Positions 1 through 7,290 of a DNA stretch of 17,280 bases are shown piece by piece. The position numbers were made by a program, and so were the translations under genes. The notes below the pieces were generated by a model, which worked only from the letters and a program-made list of their open reading frames with translations, was not told the origin of the DNA and did no database searches. How positions within the stretch are numbered: position 1 is the first letter of the stretch; every line of letters starts with the position of its first letter. The stretch covers positions 1-17,280 of the forward strand of contig DBTL01000122.1 of NCBI GenBank assembly GCA_002307035.1, read 5' to 3'. Origin of the DNA: Bacteroides sp. UBA1317. Lineage in GTDB: Bacteria > Bacteroidota > Bacteroidia > Bacteroidales > Bacteroidaceae.

Positions 1-2
1 AT

Positions 3-122
3 GAAATGCAAATATGCAATATTGGTAAATATGTAATTGTGGATATTGTCGATGCGGATAAATTTTTATTAAAGAATTTTGAAACTCAAGGCGGACTTTC
101 CAAAGATATTGCCGAGCAGTAA
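3..122 (+). CDS. C-terminal end of probable ExbD/TolR-type biopolymer transporter (partial)
   Basis: An open frame enters from the left edge (first complete codon at position 3) and stops with TAA at 120-122, giving the last 39 residues (…GKYVIVDIVDADKF… to …GGLSKDIAEQ). The visible part has no diagnostic motif. The call rests mainly on position: it ends 23 bp before tonB, and in Bacteroidales exbB and one or two exbD genes normally precede tonB. ExbD is an inner-membrane protein with one membrane segment and a periplasmic domain. With ExbB it forms the proton channel that energises TonB. The N-terminal anchor, which would settle the matter, lies outside the window. Another small gene of the same operon is possible. 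Confidence 0.6.
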   Translation, partial: EMQICNIGKYVIVDIVDADKFLLKNFETQGGLSKDIAEQ

Positions 123-145
123 TTAACACCTAAAAAATAGTATAA

Positions 146-958
146 ATGGCAAAAATAGATTTGACATCTTTAGAATGGTGTGAGCTGATTTTTAAAGGCA
201 AGAATAAGGCTTATGGTGCGTATAAGATGCGTGGAGAGTCTGCCAAACGTCATAATTTGGCAATGCTGATTGTCCTTGTTATTGCTTTGGTAGGTTTTAG
301 CATACCTACACTTATCAAATTGGCTACTCCAAAGCAAAAGGAAGAGATGACAGAAGTTACTGCATTGTCACAACTAGAAGAACCTGAGGTTCCAGATGAG
401 ATGAAGAAAGTTCAGCCTGTAGCTCCTCCTCCTCCTGCATTAAAAAGTTCGATTAAGTTTACTGCTCCTGTTATCAAAAAAGATTCTGAAGTAAATGAGG
501 ATGATGAGATTAAGAGTCAGGAGGAATTGACTCAAACCAAAGTTTCTATTTCTATTGCTGATGTGAAAGGAAATGATGAAGCGAATGGTAAGGATATAGC
601 AGACTTGAAACAGGTTGTGACACAAGCTCCTGTTGAGGAAGAGAAGGTTTTTGATATGGTAGAGCAGATGCCTACTTTCCCTGGAGGACAAGCAGAGTTG
701 CTTTCTTTTATTGGGAAAAATCTTAAATATCCGACCATAGCTCAGGAAAATGGTACCCAAGGGCGTGTGATTTGTCAGTTCATTGTTGGAAAAGATGGTA
801 CAGTAAGAGATGTGCAAGTTGTTAAGTCTCTTGATCCTTATTGTGATAAGGAAGCTATACGCGTTATTCGTTCAATGCCTAGATGGATTCCTGGAAAACA
901 GAACGGTAAACCCGTGACTGTGAAATATACAGTACCTATAACATTTAGATTGCAATAG
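146..958 (+). CDS. tonB: TonB energy-transducing protein
   Basis: This 270-residue protein has the full TonB layout. A short cytoplasmic N-terminus is followed by one hydrophobic anchor (about 38-57). A charged, proline-containing linker comes next (about 75-165, with the PPPP run at 94-97). The C-terminal TonB domain (about 170-270) shows FPGG at 178-181, the YP motif at 195-196, GxV…F.V…DG.V at 206-220 and the closing P.TF segment. TonB links the proton motive force, collected by ExbB/ExbD in the inner membrane, to outer-membrane TonB-dependent receptors; in Bacteroides these include SusC-type glycan importers and iron or vitamin transporters. The extended N-terminus before the anchor is common in Bacteroidetes TonB proteins. 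The gene lies 23 bp after the probable exbD and 2 bp before the PstS-like gene, so co-transcription is likely. Confidence 0.93.
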   Translation: MAKIDLTSLEWCELIFKGKNKAYGAYKMRGESAKRHNLAMLIVLVIALVGFSIPTLIKLATPKQKEEMTEVTALSQLEEPEVPDEMKKVQPVAPPPPALKSSIKFTAPVIKKDSEVNEDDEIKSQEELTQTKVSISIADVKGNDEANGKDIADLKQVVTQAPVEEEKVFDMVEQMPTFPGGQAELLSFIGKNLKYPTIAQENGTQGRVICQFIVGKDGTVRDVQVVKSLDPYCDKEAIRVIRSMPRWIPGKQNGKPVTVKYTVPITFRLQ

Positions 959-960
959 TA

Positions 961-1902
961 ATGATGAAACAGTTTTGGCTAATAGCTGCCTTGTCTTTGA
1001 CTACATTTTCTGCCTGTAATCAAAAACCTAAAGATGGGCTGACAGATACTTATACGTCTGGAGTAATAGCAATTGCTGCTGATGAAAGTTTTCAACCTAT
1101 CGTTCAGGAAGAAATAGATGTGTTTGAAGGAGTTTATCCGTTGGCTGGAATTGTTCCTCGTTATACGACTGAAGTTGATGCAATTAATTTACTTTTGAAG
1201 GATAGCGTACGTTTGGTTATTGCTACGCGTACGCTGACTTCAGAAGAAATGAATTCATTCCATAGTCGTAAATTTTTTCCCCGTGAGATAAAGCTGGCTA
1301 CGGATGGGTTGGCATTTATTGTGAATAGCAGAAATTCTGATTCGATAATCAGCGTACGTGATATTAAAAGAATACTTACTGGCGAAGTAAGGAAGTGGAA
1401 GGATATATATCCTGCTTCTTCTTTAGATGCTATTCAATTGGTTTTTGATAATAAAAATTCTAGTACAGTTCGTTTTGCGGCAGACTCGATATGTAAAGGT
1501 AAGCCTTTATCTACTGATTTAAAGGCGTTAAAGAATAATCAGGAAGTAATCAACTATGTAGCCCGTACACCTGCGGCTGTTGGCGTAATTGGTGTAAATT
1601 GGTTGGGAAATCGTAGCGATACGACTAATCTCTCTTTCCGAAAAGAGATTAGAGTTATGGCTGTAAGTGCTGAAAATAAGGCCACACTGGATAATAGTTA
1701 TAAGCCTTTCCAAGCTTATTTATTTTATGGTGATTATCCGTTGGTACGAAATATTTATGTTTTACTCAATGATCCTCGTAATGCATTGCCTTGGGGTTTC
1801 ACTTCATTTCTTACTTCTGATAGGGGACAGAGAATTATATTGAAATCCGGGCTGGTTCCGGCTACTCAGCCTGTGCGTGTGGTAGATGTGAAAGACAAAT
1901 AA
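961..1902 (+). CDS. PstS-like phosphate ABC-type substrate-binding lipoprotein
   Basis: This 313-residue protein has a lipoprotein signal peptide: Met-Met-Lys, a hydrophobic stretch, then a TTFSAC lipobox with the acylated Cys at about residue 19. The mature part follows the PstS-like periplasmic binding fold: an opening strand with I.IAADESFQPIVQEE, a central IIxVRDIKRILTGEVRKWKD segment, SSTVRFAADS, and a late GFTSFLTSDRGQRIILKSGL stretch typical of the family. PstS proteins bind phosphate for the PstCAB importer, but no pstC, pstA or pstB is nearby. Here the gene lies 2 bp after tonB and 19 bp before a TPR gene, so its ligand and partner may differ. The start could be either of the two adjacent ATG codons (961 or 964). 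Fold assignment is fairly secure; phosphate specificity is not. Confidence 0.82.
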   Translation: MMKQFWLIAALSLTTFSACNQKPKDGLTDTYTSGVIAIAADESFQPIVQEEIDVFEGVYPLAGIVPRYTTEVDAINLLLKDSVRLVIATRTLTSEEMNSFHSRKFFPREIKLATDGLAFIVNSRNSDSIISVRDIKRILTGEVRKWKDIYPASSLDAIQLVFDNKNSSTVRFAADSICKGKPLSTDLKALKNNQEVINYVARTPAAVGVIGVNWLGNRSDTTNLSFRKEIRVMAVSAENKATLDNSYKPFQAYLFYGDYPLVRNIYVLLNDPRNALPWGFTSFLTSDRGQRIILKSGLVPATQPVRVVDVKDK

Positions 1903-1921
1903 TAATTTAATAATATAGATA

Positions 1922-3349
1922 ATGAAACGAATTCAACTGTTGATTTTAGGGATGTTTGTAGCCGTTGGTCCGCTTCTGGCTCAGTCTGCTAATACCGAAT
2001 TGCAAGGTCGTATAGCTCGAGTAAAAGAACTTGTGGAAACTAATCCGCAACAAGCTTCGGAAGAAGTGAGCCAATTACTTAAAGGGAAAAATAAAAAAGA
2101 TTCTGAACTGTTGATTGCTATAGGGCGGGTCTATTTTGATGCCGGAAAAATATCTGATGCAGAGATTTATCTGCAGTTGGCAAAGAAGGTGAATAATAAA
2201 TATCCGGGTATTTATCTACTGGAAGGAGACATTGCTGTGCTAAACAAAGATGCGGGTGCTGCTTGTCAACTTTATGAACAAGCTATTTATTTTGACCCAA
2301 ATTGCAAAGAAGCATATTTAAAGTATGCGCAGGTTTACAAGGATGCAAGTCCAGAACAAGCGATAGAGATGTTGGTGCGTTTAAAAGATCTTGCTCCTGA
2401 TTATCTTCCTGCTAATAAAGAATTGGCTGACGTATATTATAGAAATAATCGCTTTGATAAAGCAATTGAAGAATATGCTCGTTTTATTAATACTTCTATA
2501 GCAACGGAAGATGATTTAATGAAGTATGCTTTTGCTCTCTTTTTAAATCATGATTTCGCTAAATCACTAGAAATTGCTCAAATGGGAGAGCAAAAAAATA
2601 CTCGCCATGCTGCCTTTAATCGTTTGCTGATGTACAATTATACCGATTTGAAGCGTTACGAAGAAGGAATAAAAGCTGCCGATAATTTCTTCAATAATTC
2701 TGATAAACCAGACTTTTCTTATCTGGATTATATGTATTATGGTCATTTACTTACTGCTTCAAAGAAATATGATGAAGCAATAGTTGAATATAAGAAGGCT
2801 CTAGATTTAGATAGCTTGAAAACCGATTTATGGCGTGAAATAGCGGATGCTTATGAAAGTTTGAATAATAATGTTGATGCGATAGAGTCTTATAAAAAAT
2901 ATCTGGCTTCGCTTGAACCTGAAAAGCAAACGCCTGATTTAATGTTTCGCTTGGGAAAACTATATTATGCGGAAGGGACATCGACTAGTTTGGCTGATGT
3001 GGCTGCAAAGAAAGCATATCTTCTTGAGGCTGACTCTGTTTTCTCGGTTATAGCAGAGAAAGCTCCTGATAGTTATTTAGGTTCTTTTTGGCGTGCACGT
3101 ACTAATTCTGCTTTGGACCCTGAGACAACTCAAGGGTTGGCAAAGCCTTATTATGAAGCTGCCCTATCACTGCTAATCGGTAAGAATGAACCGCGTTACA
3201 ACCCAGTTATAATTGAATGTTACAGCTATTTGGGATATTATTATCTAATACAGAATCTTATGCCTCAATCCAAAGAATATTGGCATAAGATCTTGTCTAT
3301 AGATTCGGAAAATGCTACTGCAAAGAAGGCTTTAGAAGGAATTAAATAA
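1922..3349 (+). CDS. Secreted tetratricopeptide-repeat (TPR) protein
   Basis: This 475-residue protein has an N-terminal signal peptide (MKRIQ, hydrophobic core, GPLLAQ; likely cleavage around residues 20-21) and no lipobox Cys, so it is probably periplasmic. Helical repeats of TPR type fill most of the rest. Recognisable units include DAGKISDAEIYLQLAKK (about 73-90), the ACQLYEQAIYFDPNCKEAYLKYA unit (about 113-136), NRFDKAIEEYARFI (about 175-190), KKYDEAIVEYKKALDLDS (about 282-300) and NVDAIESYKKYLASLEP (about 317-333). A final unit at the C-terminus has KEYWHKILSIDSENATAKKAL. TPR arrays are protein-protein scaffolds. The gene follows the PstS-like gene by 19 bp and is the last of the TonB operon, being followed by a strong terminator. 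A scaffolding role for the envelope complex coded upstream is inferred, not shown. Confidence 0.88.
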   Translation: MKRIQLLILGMFVAVGPLLAQSANTELQGRIARVKELVETNPQQASEEVSQLLKGKNKKDSELLIAIGRVYFDAGKISDAEIYLQLAKKVNNKYPGIYLLEGDIAVLNKDAGAACQLYEQAIYFDPNCKEAYLKYAQVYKDASPEQAIEMLVRLKDLAPDYLPANKELADVYYRNNRFDKAIEEYARFINTSIATEDDLMKYAFALFLNHDFAKSLEIAQMGEQKNTRHAAFNRLLMYNYTDLKRYEEGIKAADNFFNNSDKPDFSYLDYMYYGHLLTASKKYDEAIVEYKKALDLDSLKTDLWREIADAYESLNNNVDAIESYKKYLASLEPEKQTPDLMFRLGKLYYAEGTSTSLADVAAKKAYLLEADSVFSVIAEKAPDSYLGSFWRARTNSALDPETTQGLAKPYYEAALSLLIGKNEPRYNPVIIECYSYLGYYYLIQNLMPQSKEYWHKILSIDSENATAKKALEGIK

Positions 3350-3372
3350 TATTTTAATTGTTTGTCATTGTT

Positions 3373-3404
3373 GAGGGGTAAGGGAAACTTTACTCCTCTT
3401 TTTT
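3373..3404 (+). terminator. Rho-independent terminator of the TonB operon
   Basis: A 10-bp stem (3373-3382 with 3389-3398, two G·U pairs) closes a 6-nt loop (GGAAAC) and is followed directly by six T residues. It lies 24 bp after the TPR stop codon and ends the operon. Confidence 0.9.
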
Positions 3405-3542
3405 GTATAACCTTATCTATTCTTCTTACGCTTCATCGTTGTAGTGACCTTATTCAGGTTTTATAATGAAGTTTTTTTGTTTTTGTAATATAAGTAAAGA
3501 GTACTTCTTTTTTATTCCTAATGAATATTTTTTTCTTATCTG

Positions 3543-3573
3543 TTGCATTATTGAAATAGTATACATACATTTG
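3543..3573 (+). promoter_or_regulatory. Bacteroides-type promoter for the ABC/GntR operon
   Basis: A TTGC element (3543-3546) stands 19 bp before TACATTTG (3566-3573), which fits the Bacteroides -33 TTTG and -7 TAnnTTTG consensus. Transcription would start near 3580, leaving a leader of about 65 nt before the ATG at 3646. This position supports 3646 rather than the upstream in-frame ATG at 3466, which would lie ahead of the promoter. Confidence 0.7.
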
Positions 3574-3645
3574 CAGTGTACTAGTTATCTAATACTCTGT
3601 GCCGATAACTGTTTGTCCTATGCATACTCTTTAATTTATAATAAT

Positions 3646-4485
3646 ATGGTTACAATTGAGAATCTTACATTTTCTTATCGTAGATCTAAGCATGAGGTTA
3701 TTCGTAATTTTTCTTTGGCTTTAGAGAAAGGGAAGGTTTACGGATTACTGGGGAAAAACGGAGTGGGGAAATCTACTCTTCTCTATCTGATGGCAGGTTT
3801 GCTTACGCCTAAAAAGGGACAAGTGATGTTTCATAAGACGGATGTACGCAGACGCTTGCCAATTACGTTGCAAGATATGTTTTTAATACCTGAAGAATTT
3901 GAACTCCCATCTGTTTCTCTAATTAGTTTTATTGAATTGAATGCCCCTCTTTATCCGCTCTTCAGTAAAGAAGATATGGTGAAGTATTTAAATTGCTTTG
4001 AGATGAATTTGGAGGTTAATCTTGGCGCACTGTCTATGGGGCAGAAAAAGAAAGTTTTTATGAGTTTTGCTTTGGCAACCAATACTTCTTTGCTAGTGAT
4101 GGACGAACCAACCAATGGATTGGACATTCCGGGAAAGAGCCAGTTTCGTAAGTTTATTGCTTCCGGGATGTCTGATGAAAAGACAATTCTTATTTCAACC
4201 CACCAAGTGAGGGATGTTGATACGATATTAGATCATGTCTTAATCATGGACAATACTCGTATATTATTGAATGCATCAATGGCGGATATTTCTCAAAACT
4301 TGTTGTTTCAGGAGAATGATAATCGTGAATTAGCTGAACAAGCCATATATGCTTCTCCCACTATTCAAGGGAATAGTATGATTTTACCGAATGTAGATGG
4401 AGTGGAATCTGAGATTAACCTTGAATTACTCTTTAATGCTACGTTGGCTTCCACTGACCTAATAACCGGATTGTTTCATAAATAA
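3646..4485 (+). CDS. ABC transporter ATP-binding protein
   Basis: This 279-residue protein is a single ABC ATPase domain. The Walker A motif is GKNGVGKST (36-44), the signature loop is LSMGQKKK, Walker B is LLVMDEPTNGLD and the switch histidine is in ISTHQ. The frame is open upstream to an ATG at 3466, but that extension would read through the predicted promoter and looks like AT-rich untranslated sequence, so 3646 is taken as the start. The ATPase powers the membrane partner encoded 13 bp downstream. After the ATPase core there is a C-terminal tail of about 60 residues without an obvious motif. The gene heads an operon with a permease, a GntR regulator and an unknown exported protein; such GntR-linked ABC pairs (YtrA/YtrB type) usually act in export or envelope stress. 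The substrate cannot be read from sequence. Confidence 0.9.
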   Translation: MVTIENLTFSYRRSKHEVIRNFSLALEKGKVYGLLGKNGVGKSTLLYLMAGLLTPKKGQVMFHKTDVRRRLPITLQDMFLIPEEFELPSVSLISFIELNAPLYPLFSKEDMVKYLNCFEMNLEVNLGALSMGQKKKVFMSFALATNTSLLVMDEPTNGLDIPGKSQFRKFIASGMSDEKTILISTHQVRDVDTILDHVLIMDNTRILLNASMADISQNLLFQENDNRELAEQAIYASPTIQGNSMILPNVDGVESEINLELLFNATLASTDLITGLFHK

Positions 4486-4498
4486 ACGAAAATAGATT

Positions 4499-5329
4499 AT
4501 GCTAAAAGATACATTTTTTGATATGCACCGTTTTATGACACTTTGCCGCAAAGAAATGGTTGAAAGTTGGAAAGTCAATCTGTTGCGTATGGCGTTGATG
4601 TACGGTGCTATGGCGCTCCTTCTTTCATTCATTGGCTATAATACTTACTCCTCGAGTTCGATTTCCCAGATGGGAGCTCATGCCATTCAAGATTCTTCAC
4701 TAATTGCCTTTGTTTGGTTTGGCTTTATATTTGGTTGCTTGAGCGCATCGTTTATAATGGAAAAGATGAAAACAAAAACTAGCCGCTTATCAGCCTTGAT
4801 GATTCCGGCTACTTCGTTTGAGAAATTCTTTTCTAGATGGGTTGTGTTTACTGTTGTTTTTATGCTCGTTTTCTTAATTGCGTTTCTGTTAGCAGATTAT
4901 ACAAGAGTACTTATTTGCATGCTTTCATTTCCTAAAATTGATACAGTCGGAGCTGTAGAACTAAAATATCTGTTTACTAACAATAGTGCGTATTTCAACA
5001 TTTTTCATTCGGTGGCTCAATTCCTTTTGTTTATATCAGGATACCTATTCCTTCAGTCGTGTTTTGTTCTGGGGAGCTCTATATGGCCTAAGAATGCTTT
5101 CTTAAAAACTTTTGTAGCAGGTCTTTTTTTAGTTATTACATACTCTTTACTTGGTGTAGGTTTTGCTAAATTACTTCTAGCGGATTCTCACAGTTTTAAC
5201 TCTGCTCTGGATTTATCAGAAGAAACGATTGCTTCTGCTACTTCTGTTTGCCTCGCTTGTTTGGCCTTGTTTAACTGGACGCTAGCTTACTTCCGTTTCA
5301 AAGAGACTGAAATCATTAATAGAATGTAA
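4499..5329 (+). CDS. ABC transporter permease (six membrane segments)
   Basis: This 276-residue protein has about six hydrophobic segments: 32-47, 68-88, 115-140, 168-192, 203-226 and 245-265. It opens with a short cytoplasmic amphipathic stretch containing FMTLCRKEMVESWKVN, the kind of entry seen in ABC-2-type export permeases. It lies 13 bp after the ATPase gene and 2 bp before the GntR gene, so it is very likely the membrane half of that transporter, working as a homodimer because no second permease is present. A later start (Met9 at 4523 or Met13) is possible, since no clear ribosome binding site decides it. Sequence gives no hint of the substrate. Confidence 0.82.
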   Translation: MLKDTFFDMHRFMTLCRKEMVESWKVNLLRMALMYGAMALLLSFIGYNTYSSSSISQMGAHAIQDSSLIAFVWFGFIFGCLSASFIMEKMKTKTSRLSALMIPATSFEKFFSRWVVFTVVFMLVFLIAFLLADYTRVLICMLSFPKIDTVGAVELKYLFTNNSAYFNIFHSVAQFLLFISGYLFLQSCFVLGSSIWPKNAFLKTFVAGLFLVITYSLLGVGFAKLLLADSHSFNSALDLSEETIASATSVCLACLALFNWTLAYFRFKETEIINRM

Positions 5330-5331
5330 TC

Positions 5332-5715
5332 ATGAACTTCAAAGAAAGTAAAGCAATTTATTTGCAAATAGCAGAACGAATTTGTGATGAAATACTTCTG
5401 TTGCAATATAAGGAGGAGGAGCGTATCCCCTCAGTGCGCGAATATGCGACTATCGTAGAGGTAAATGCCAATACGGTTATGCGTTCATTTGATTATCTCC
5501 AGCTTCAGAGCATCATTTACAATAAGCGCGGTATTGGCTATTTTGTGGCCTCAGGTGCGAGAGAGCTTATTTTGTCTCTACGTCGGGACGCATTTTTAAA
5601 AGAAGAAGTCGCCTATTTCTTTAAGCAACTACATACACTTGATATATCTATCGATGAGATTAGGGCGATGTTTGGCGAATTTATTAAGAAACAAAATATA
5701 GGGAACAAATTATGA
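5332..5715 (+). CDS. Short GntR-family transcriptional regulator (YtrA type)
   Basis: This 127-residue protein has a GntR winged helix-turn-helix at about 8-75, with AIYLQIAERICDEIL at the start, the RIPSVREYA recognition region (31-39), NANTVMRSFDYLQ (46-58) and the wing NKRGIGYFV (64-72). The C-terminal part is only about 50 residues of helix, too short for an effector-binding domain, as in the YtrA subfamily. These usually repress their own ABC-transporter operon. The gene sits 2 bp after the permease and overlaps the next gene by 4 nt (ATGA), so the operon most likely encodes its own repressor. An operator near the promoter at 3543-3573 is expected, but I could not identify a convincing one. 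Confidence 0.9.
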   Translation: MNFKESKAIYLQIAERICDEILLLQYKEEERIPSVREYATIVEVNANTVMRSFDYLQLQSIIYNKRGIGYFVASGARELILSLRRDAFLKEEVAYFFKQLHTLDISIDEIRAMFGEFIKKQNIGNKL

Positions 5716-6512
5716 AACGTACAACTTATATTATTATCGGGACACTTTCCTTTTTTATGATGGTGATGCTCGCCGGTATTTATTATTCCTGCTTGCAGGG
5801 AGATTGGAAAAACGCTGAACTGAATTTCTCGAATGAGTTGGCGGAAGTGGATGTGTCTGGCATACGAGTCCTTCGTATATTGAGAACCGACGAAAATCAG
5901 AATGGTTTTCTAGATGGAGTCGTATGTGTGGATTCTTTGCCGACTGGTGCTGAAAATCTATTATATTACTCGAAGGATTTAAGTAAATATATGAAGAAAA
6001 CAATAGCCGGAGATACGTTAACAATCGACTTAAACTTTTCGAGAGATGTTTTGCCTAAAGAGCTTTCGCACAAGAAAATATTCTTTCCCAGGAATGTATC
6101 TTTTCGTGTAGCTGCGGCCTCATCGTTGAGGATTATATCAAGTACTGTGGATGGTTTGGCTTTGCGGGTGTCGGGATTGAAGAGGGATACAATGTCTTTC
6201 TCTTTTCAAGATCATATGCTTGTTGATTCATGTTCATTTCATTCTGTGGCATTTTCGGGATCTAAATATTCACGTGCGAATTTGAGGATAGGCAGAAGCA
6301 ATATTTCTAATTTGTATTTGGATATAGATGCTTTGAATTGGGAAGTTGACAGTTGTAGTATCGGTACTGAATACATTTCAGGATCAGAAAATAATGGGAA
6401 TGGTCATTTTTGGTCGCAAGGAGAGTGTCGTAAGATGGTTTGGTCGCCTAAGAGCGAGGGTGCGAAACTTTCGGTTAACTTGAAGGGTAAAGGGGCACTC
6501 TTATTTGAATAA
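5712..6512 (+). CDS. Membrane-anchored or secreted protein of unknown function, ABC/GntR operon
   Basis: I do not recognise this 266-residue protein. It begins MKRTTYIIIG, has one hydrophobic segment (about 5-26) ending in GIYYSC, then a soluble domain. The Cys at 27 lacks a canonical lipobox, so it may be an uncleaved anchor, a signal peptide or an atypical lipoprotein. The soluble part is rich in short alternating hydrophobic/polar strands (VSFRVAAASSLRIISSTV, DTMSFSFQ, NISNLYLDIDALNWEVDS, AKLSVNLKGKGALLF), suggesting a beta-sandwich or beta-helix, loosely like the DUF2807/GIN-type exported domains; this is inference. The start overlaps the GntR stop by 4 nt, so translational coupling is likely. 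As the last gene of the ABC module it may be an extracytoplasmic partner or sensor for the transporter. Confidence 0.75.
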   Translation: MKRTTYIIIGTLSFFMMVMLAGIYYSCLQGDWKNAELNFSNELAEVDVSGIRVLRILRTDENQNGFLDGVVCVDSLPTGAENLLYYSKDLSKYMKKTIAGDTLTIDLNFSRDVLPKELSHKKIFFPRNVSFRVAAASSLRIISSTVDGLALRVSGLKRDTMSFSFQDHMLVDSCSFHSVAFSGSKYSRANLRIGRSNISNLYLDIDALNWEVDSCSIGTEYISGSENNGNGHFWSQGECRKMVWSPKSEGAKLSVNLKGKGALLFE

Positions 6513-6535
6513 AAAGGCATTCATTGGCTCAGTAT

Positions 6536-6724
6536 AAAAGAGGATGTGTTAAAACTCTATTTTAGAAAAAGATAACTTTTAATCTGAAACTTGACTATCC
6601 TTATCAGCAAAGAGAAGAACCCTATCATGACTCAGAAATAGAGTTTGATAGGGCTCTTTTATGTATATTAGTTACAATCTGTAACTTTTAAAGTGGTAAT
6701 TTTAGTTTTAACACTTTCTCTTTT
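6536..6724. mobile_element. Candidate MITE-like element with 21-bp terminal inverted repeats
   Basis: The two ends, 6536-6556 and 6704-6724, are inverted repeats matching at 19 of 21 positions, including an unbroken 11-bp core (GTGTTAAAACT at 6546-6556 and its complement at 6704-6714). The 189-bp interior has no reading frame of note and contains a terminator-like hairpin. The size, the ends and the absence of coding sequence fit a miniature inverted-repeat element or a deleted insertion sequence. No target-site duplication is evident: the flanks are CAGTAT and GCTTTC. The ends could also simply be a long RNA stem, so the mobile call is tentative. Confidence 0.4.
6615..6660 (+). terminator. 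Terminator-like hairpin after the ABC/GntR operon
   Basis: A 13-nt stem with one A/C mismatch (6615-6627 with 6646-6658) encloses a second 4-bp stem (ACTC 6630-6633 with GAGT 6641-6644) and ends in a run of four T residues (6657-6660). It lies about 100 bp after the stop codon at 6512 and inside the inverted-repeat element. It is the only plausible transcription end for the upstream operon that I see. Confidence 0.6.
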
Positions 6725-6900
6725 GCTTTCGCATATAACATTAGTCTTTAAAAGCATTCAGAGCAGATTTCAGAGGTGTAACGGATATGAGCTTTTTCTT
6801 GTTTAAGTAGCTAAACTATATGCTTAATCAAAGGTTAAATCCCCAAGAAGATAAAGTGACTCGTAGCAGGATGGCATGGGTAAGAGAAAAGAAGCCCTCT
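6725..6900. other. Intergenic stretch with nothing recognised
   Basis: Between the inverted-repeat element and the tRNA terminator there are about 175 bases with no convincing reading frame, promoter pair or hairpin on either strand. Confidence 0.5.
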
Positions 6901-6948
6901 AAAAAGAAAAGTGGATCAAGTTGCTGAAACCAGCTTCTTGATCCACTT
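6901..6948 (-). terminator. Rho-independent terminator of the tRNA-fMet gene
   Basis: Two perfectly complementary 12-nt arms (6909-6920 and 6937-6948) enclose a symmetric TT/TT internal loop, a further 4-bp stem (GCTG 6923-6926 with CAGC 6931-6934) and an AAAC tetraloop. On the minus strand it is followed by a T-rich tract (complement of 6901-6910). It starts a few bases after the tRNA 3' end, so it ends the tRNA transcript. Confidence 0.88.
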
Positions 6949-6953
6949 CTTAG

Positions 6954-7026
<73 letters not shown>

Positions 7027-7040
7027 ATATTTTGTGAGTG

Positions 7041-7071
7041 CAAAGGTACGGTTTCTGCTCTAATAAACAAA
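7041..7071 (-). promoter_or_regulatory. Promoter of the tRNA-fMet gene
   Basis: On the minus strand, TTTG (complement of 7068-7071) is followed after 19 bp by TACCTTTG (complement of 7041-7048). This is a full match to the Bacteroides -33/-7 consensus. Transcription would start near 7034, a few bases ahead of the mature tRNA 5' end. Confidence 0.85.
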
Positions 7072-7228
7072 TATTTCTTTGTTTTTTTTCTATCTATTTT
7101 CTCTTATTGCTCCCAATTGACTGATATTTAAGCATATAGCTGTTGAATGTTTTTTGATAAACATTGATTTAGTCTTATAAGTGATCGTTTTGCCACATTG
7201 TGCAGAGATGAATAATCTGCTTTTTTTC

Positions 7229-7259
7229 TTGTGTGATATAAGGAAAACTATTACTTTTG
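7229..7259 (+). promoter_or_regulatory. Promoter of the TetR-fabG operon
   Basis: TTG (7229-7231) and TACTTTTG (7252-7259) are separated by 20 bp, fitting the Bacteroides consensus. The predicted start near 7266 leaves only about 10 nt before the ATG at 7276 but about 25 nt before the ATG at 7291, which favours the latter. Confidence 0.7.
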
Positions 7260-7290
7260 CTCAAATAATTCAGCAATGTGCAATTTATCT

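Noticed and set aside
3466..3645. In-frame N-terminal extension of the ABC ATPase (60 residues)
   Set aside because: It lies over the predicted promoter and encodes a Phe/Tyr/Cys-rich stretch unlike an ABC domain start; the ATPase fold begins at the ATG at 3646.
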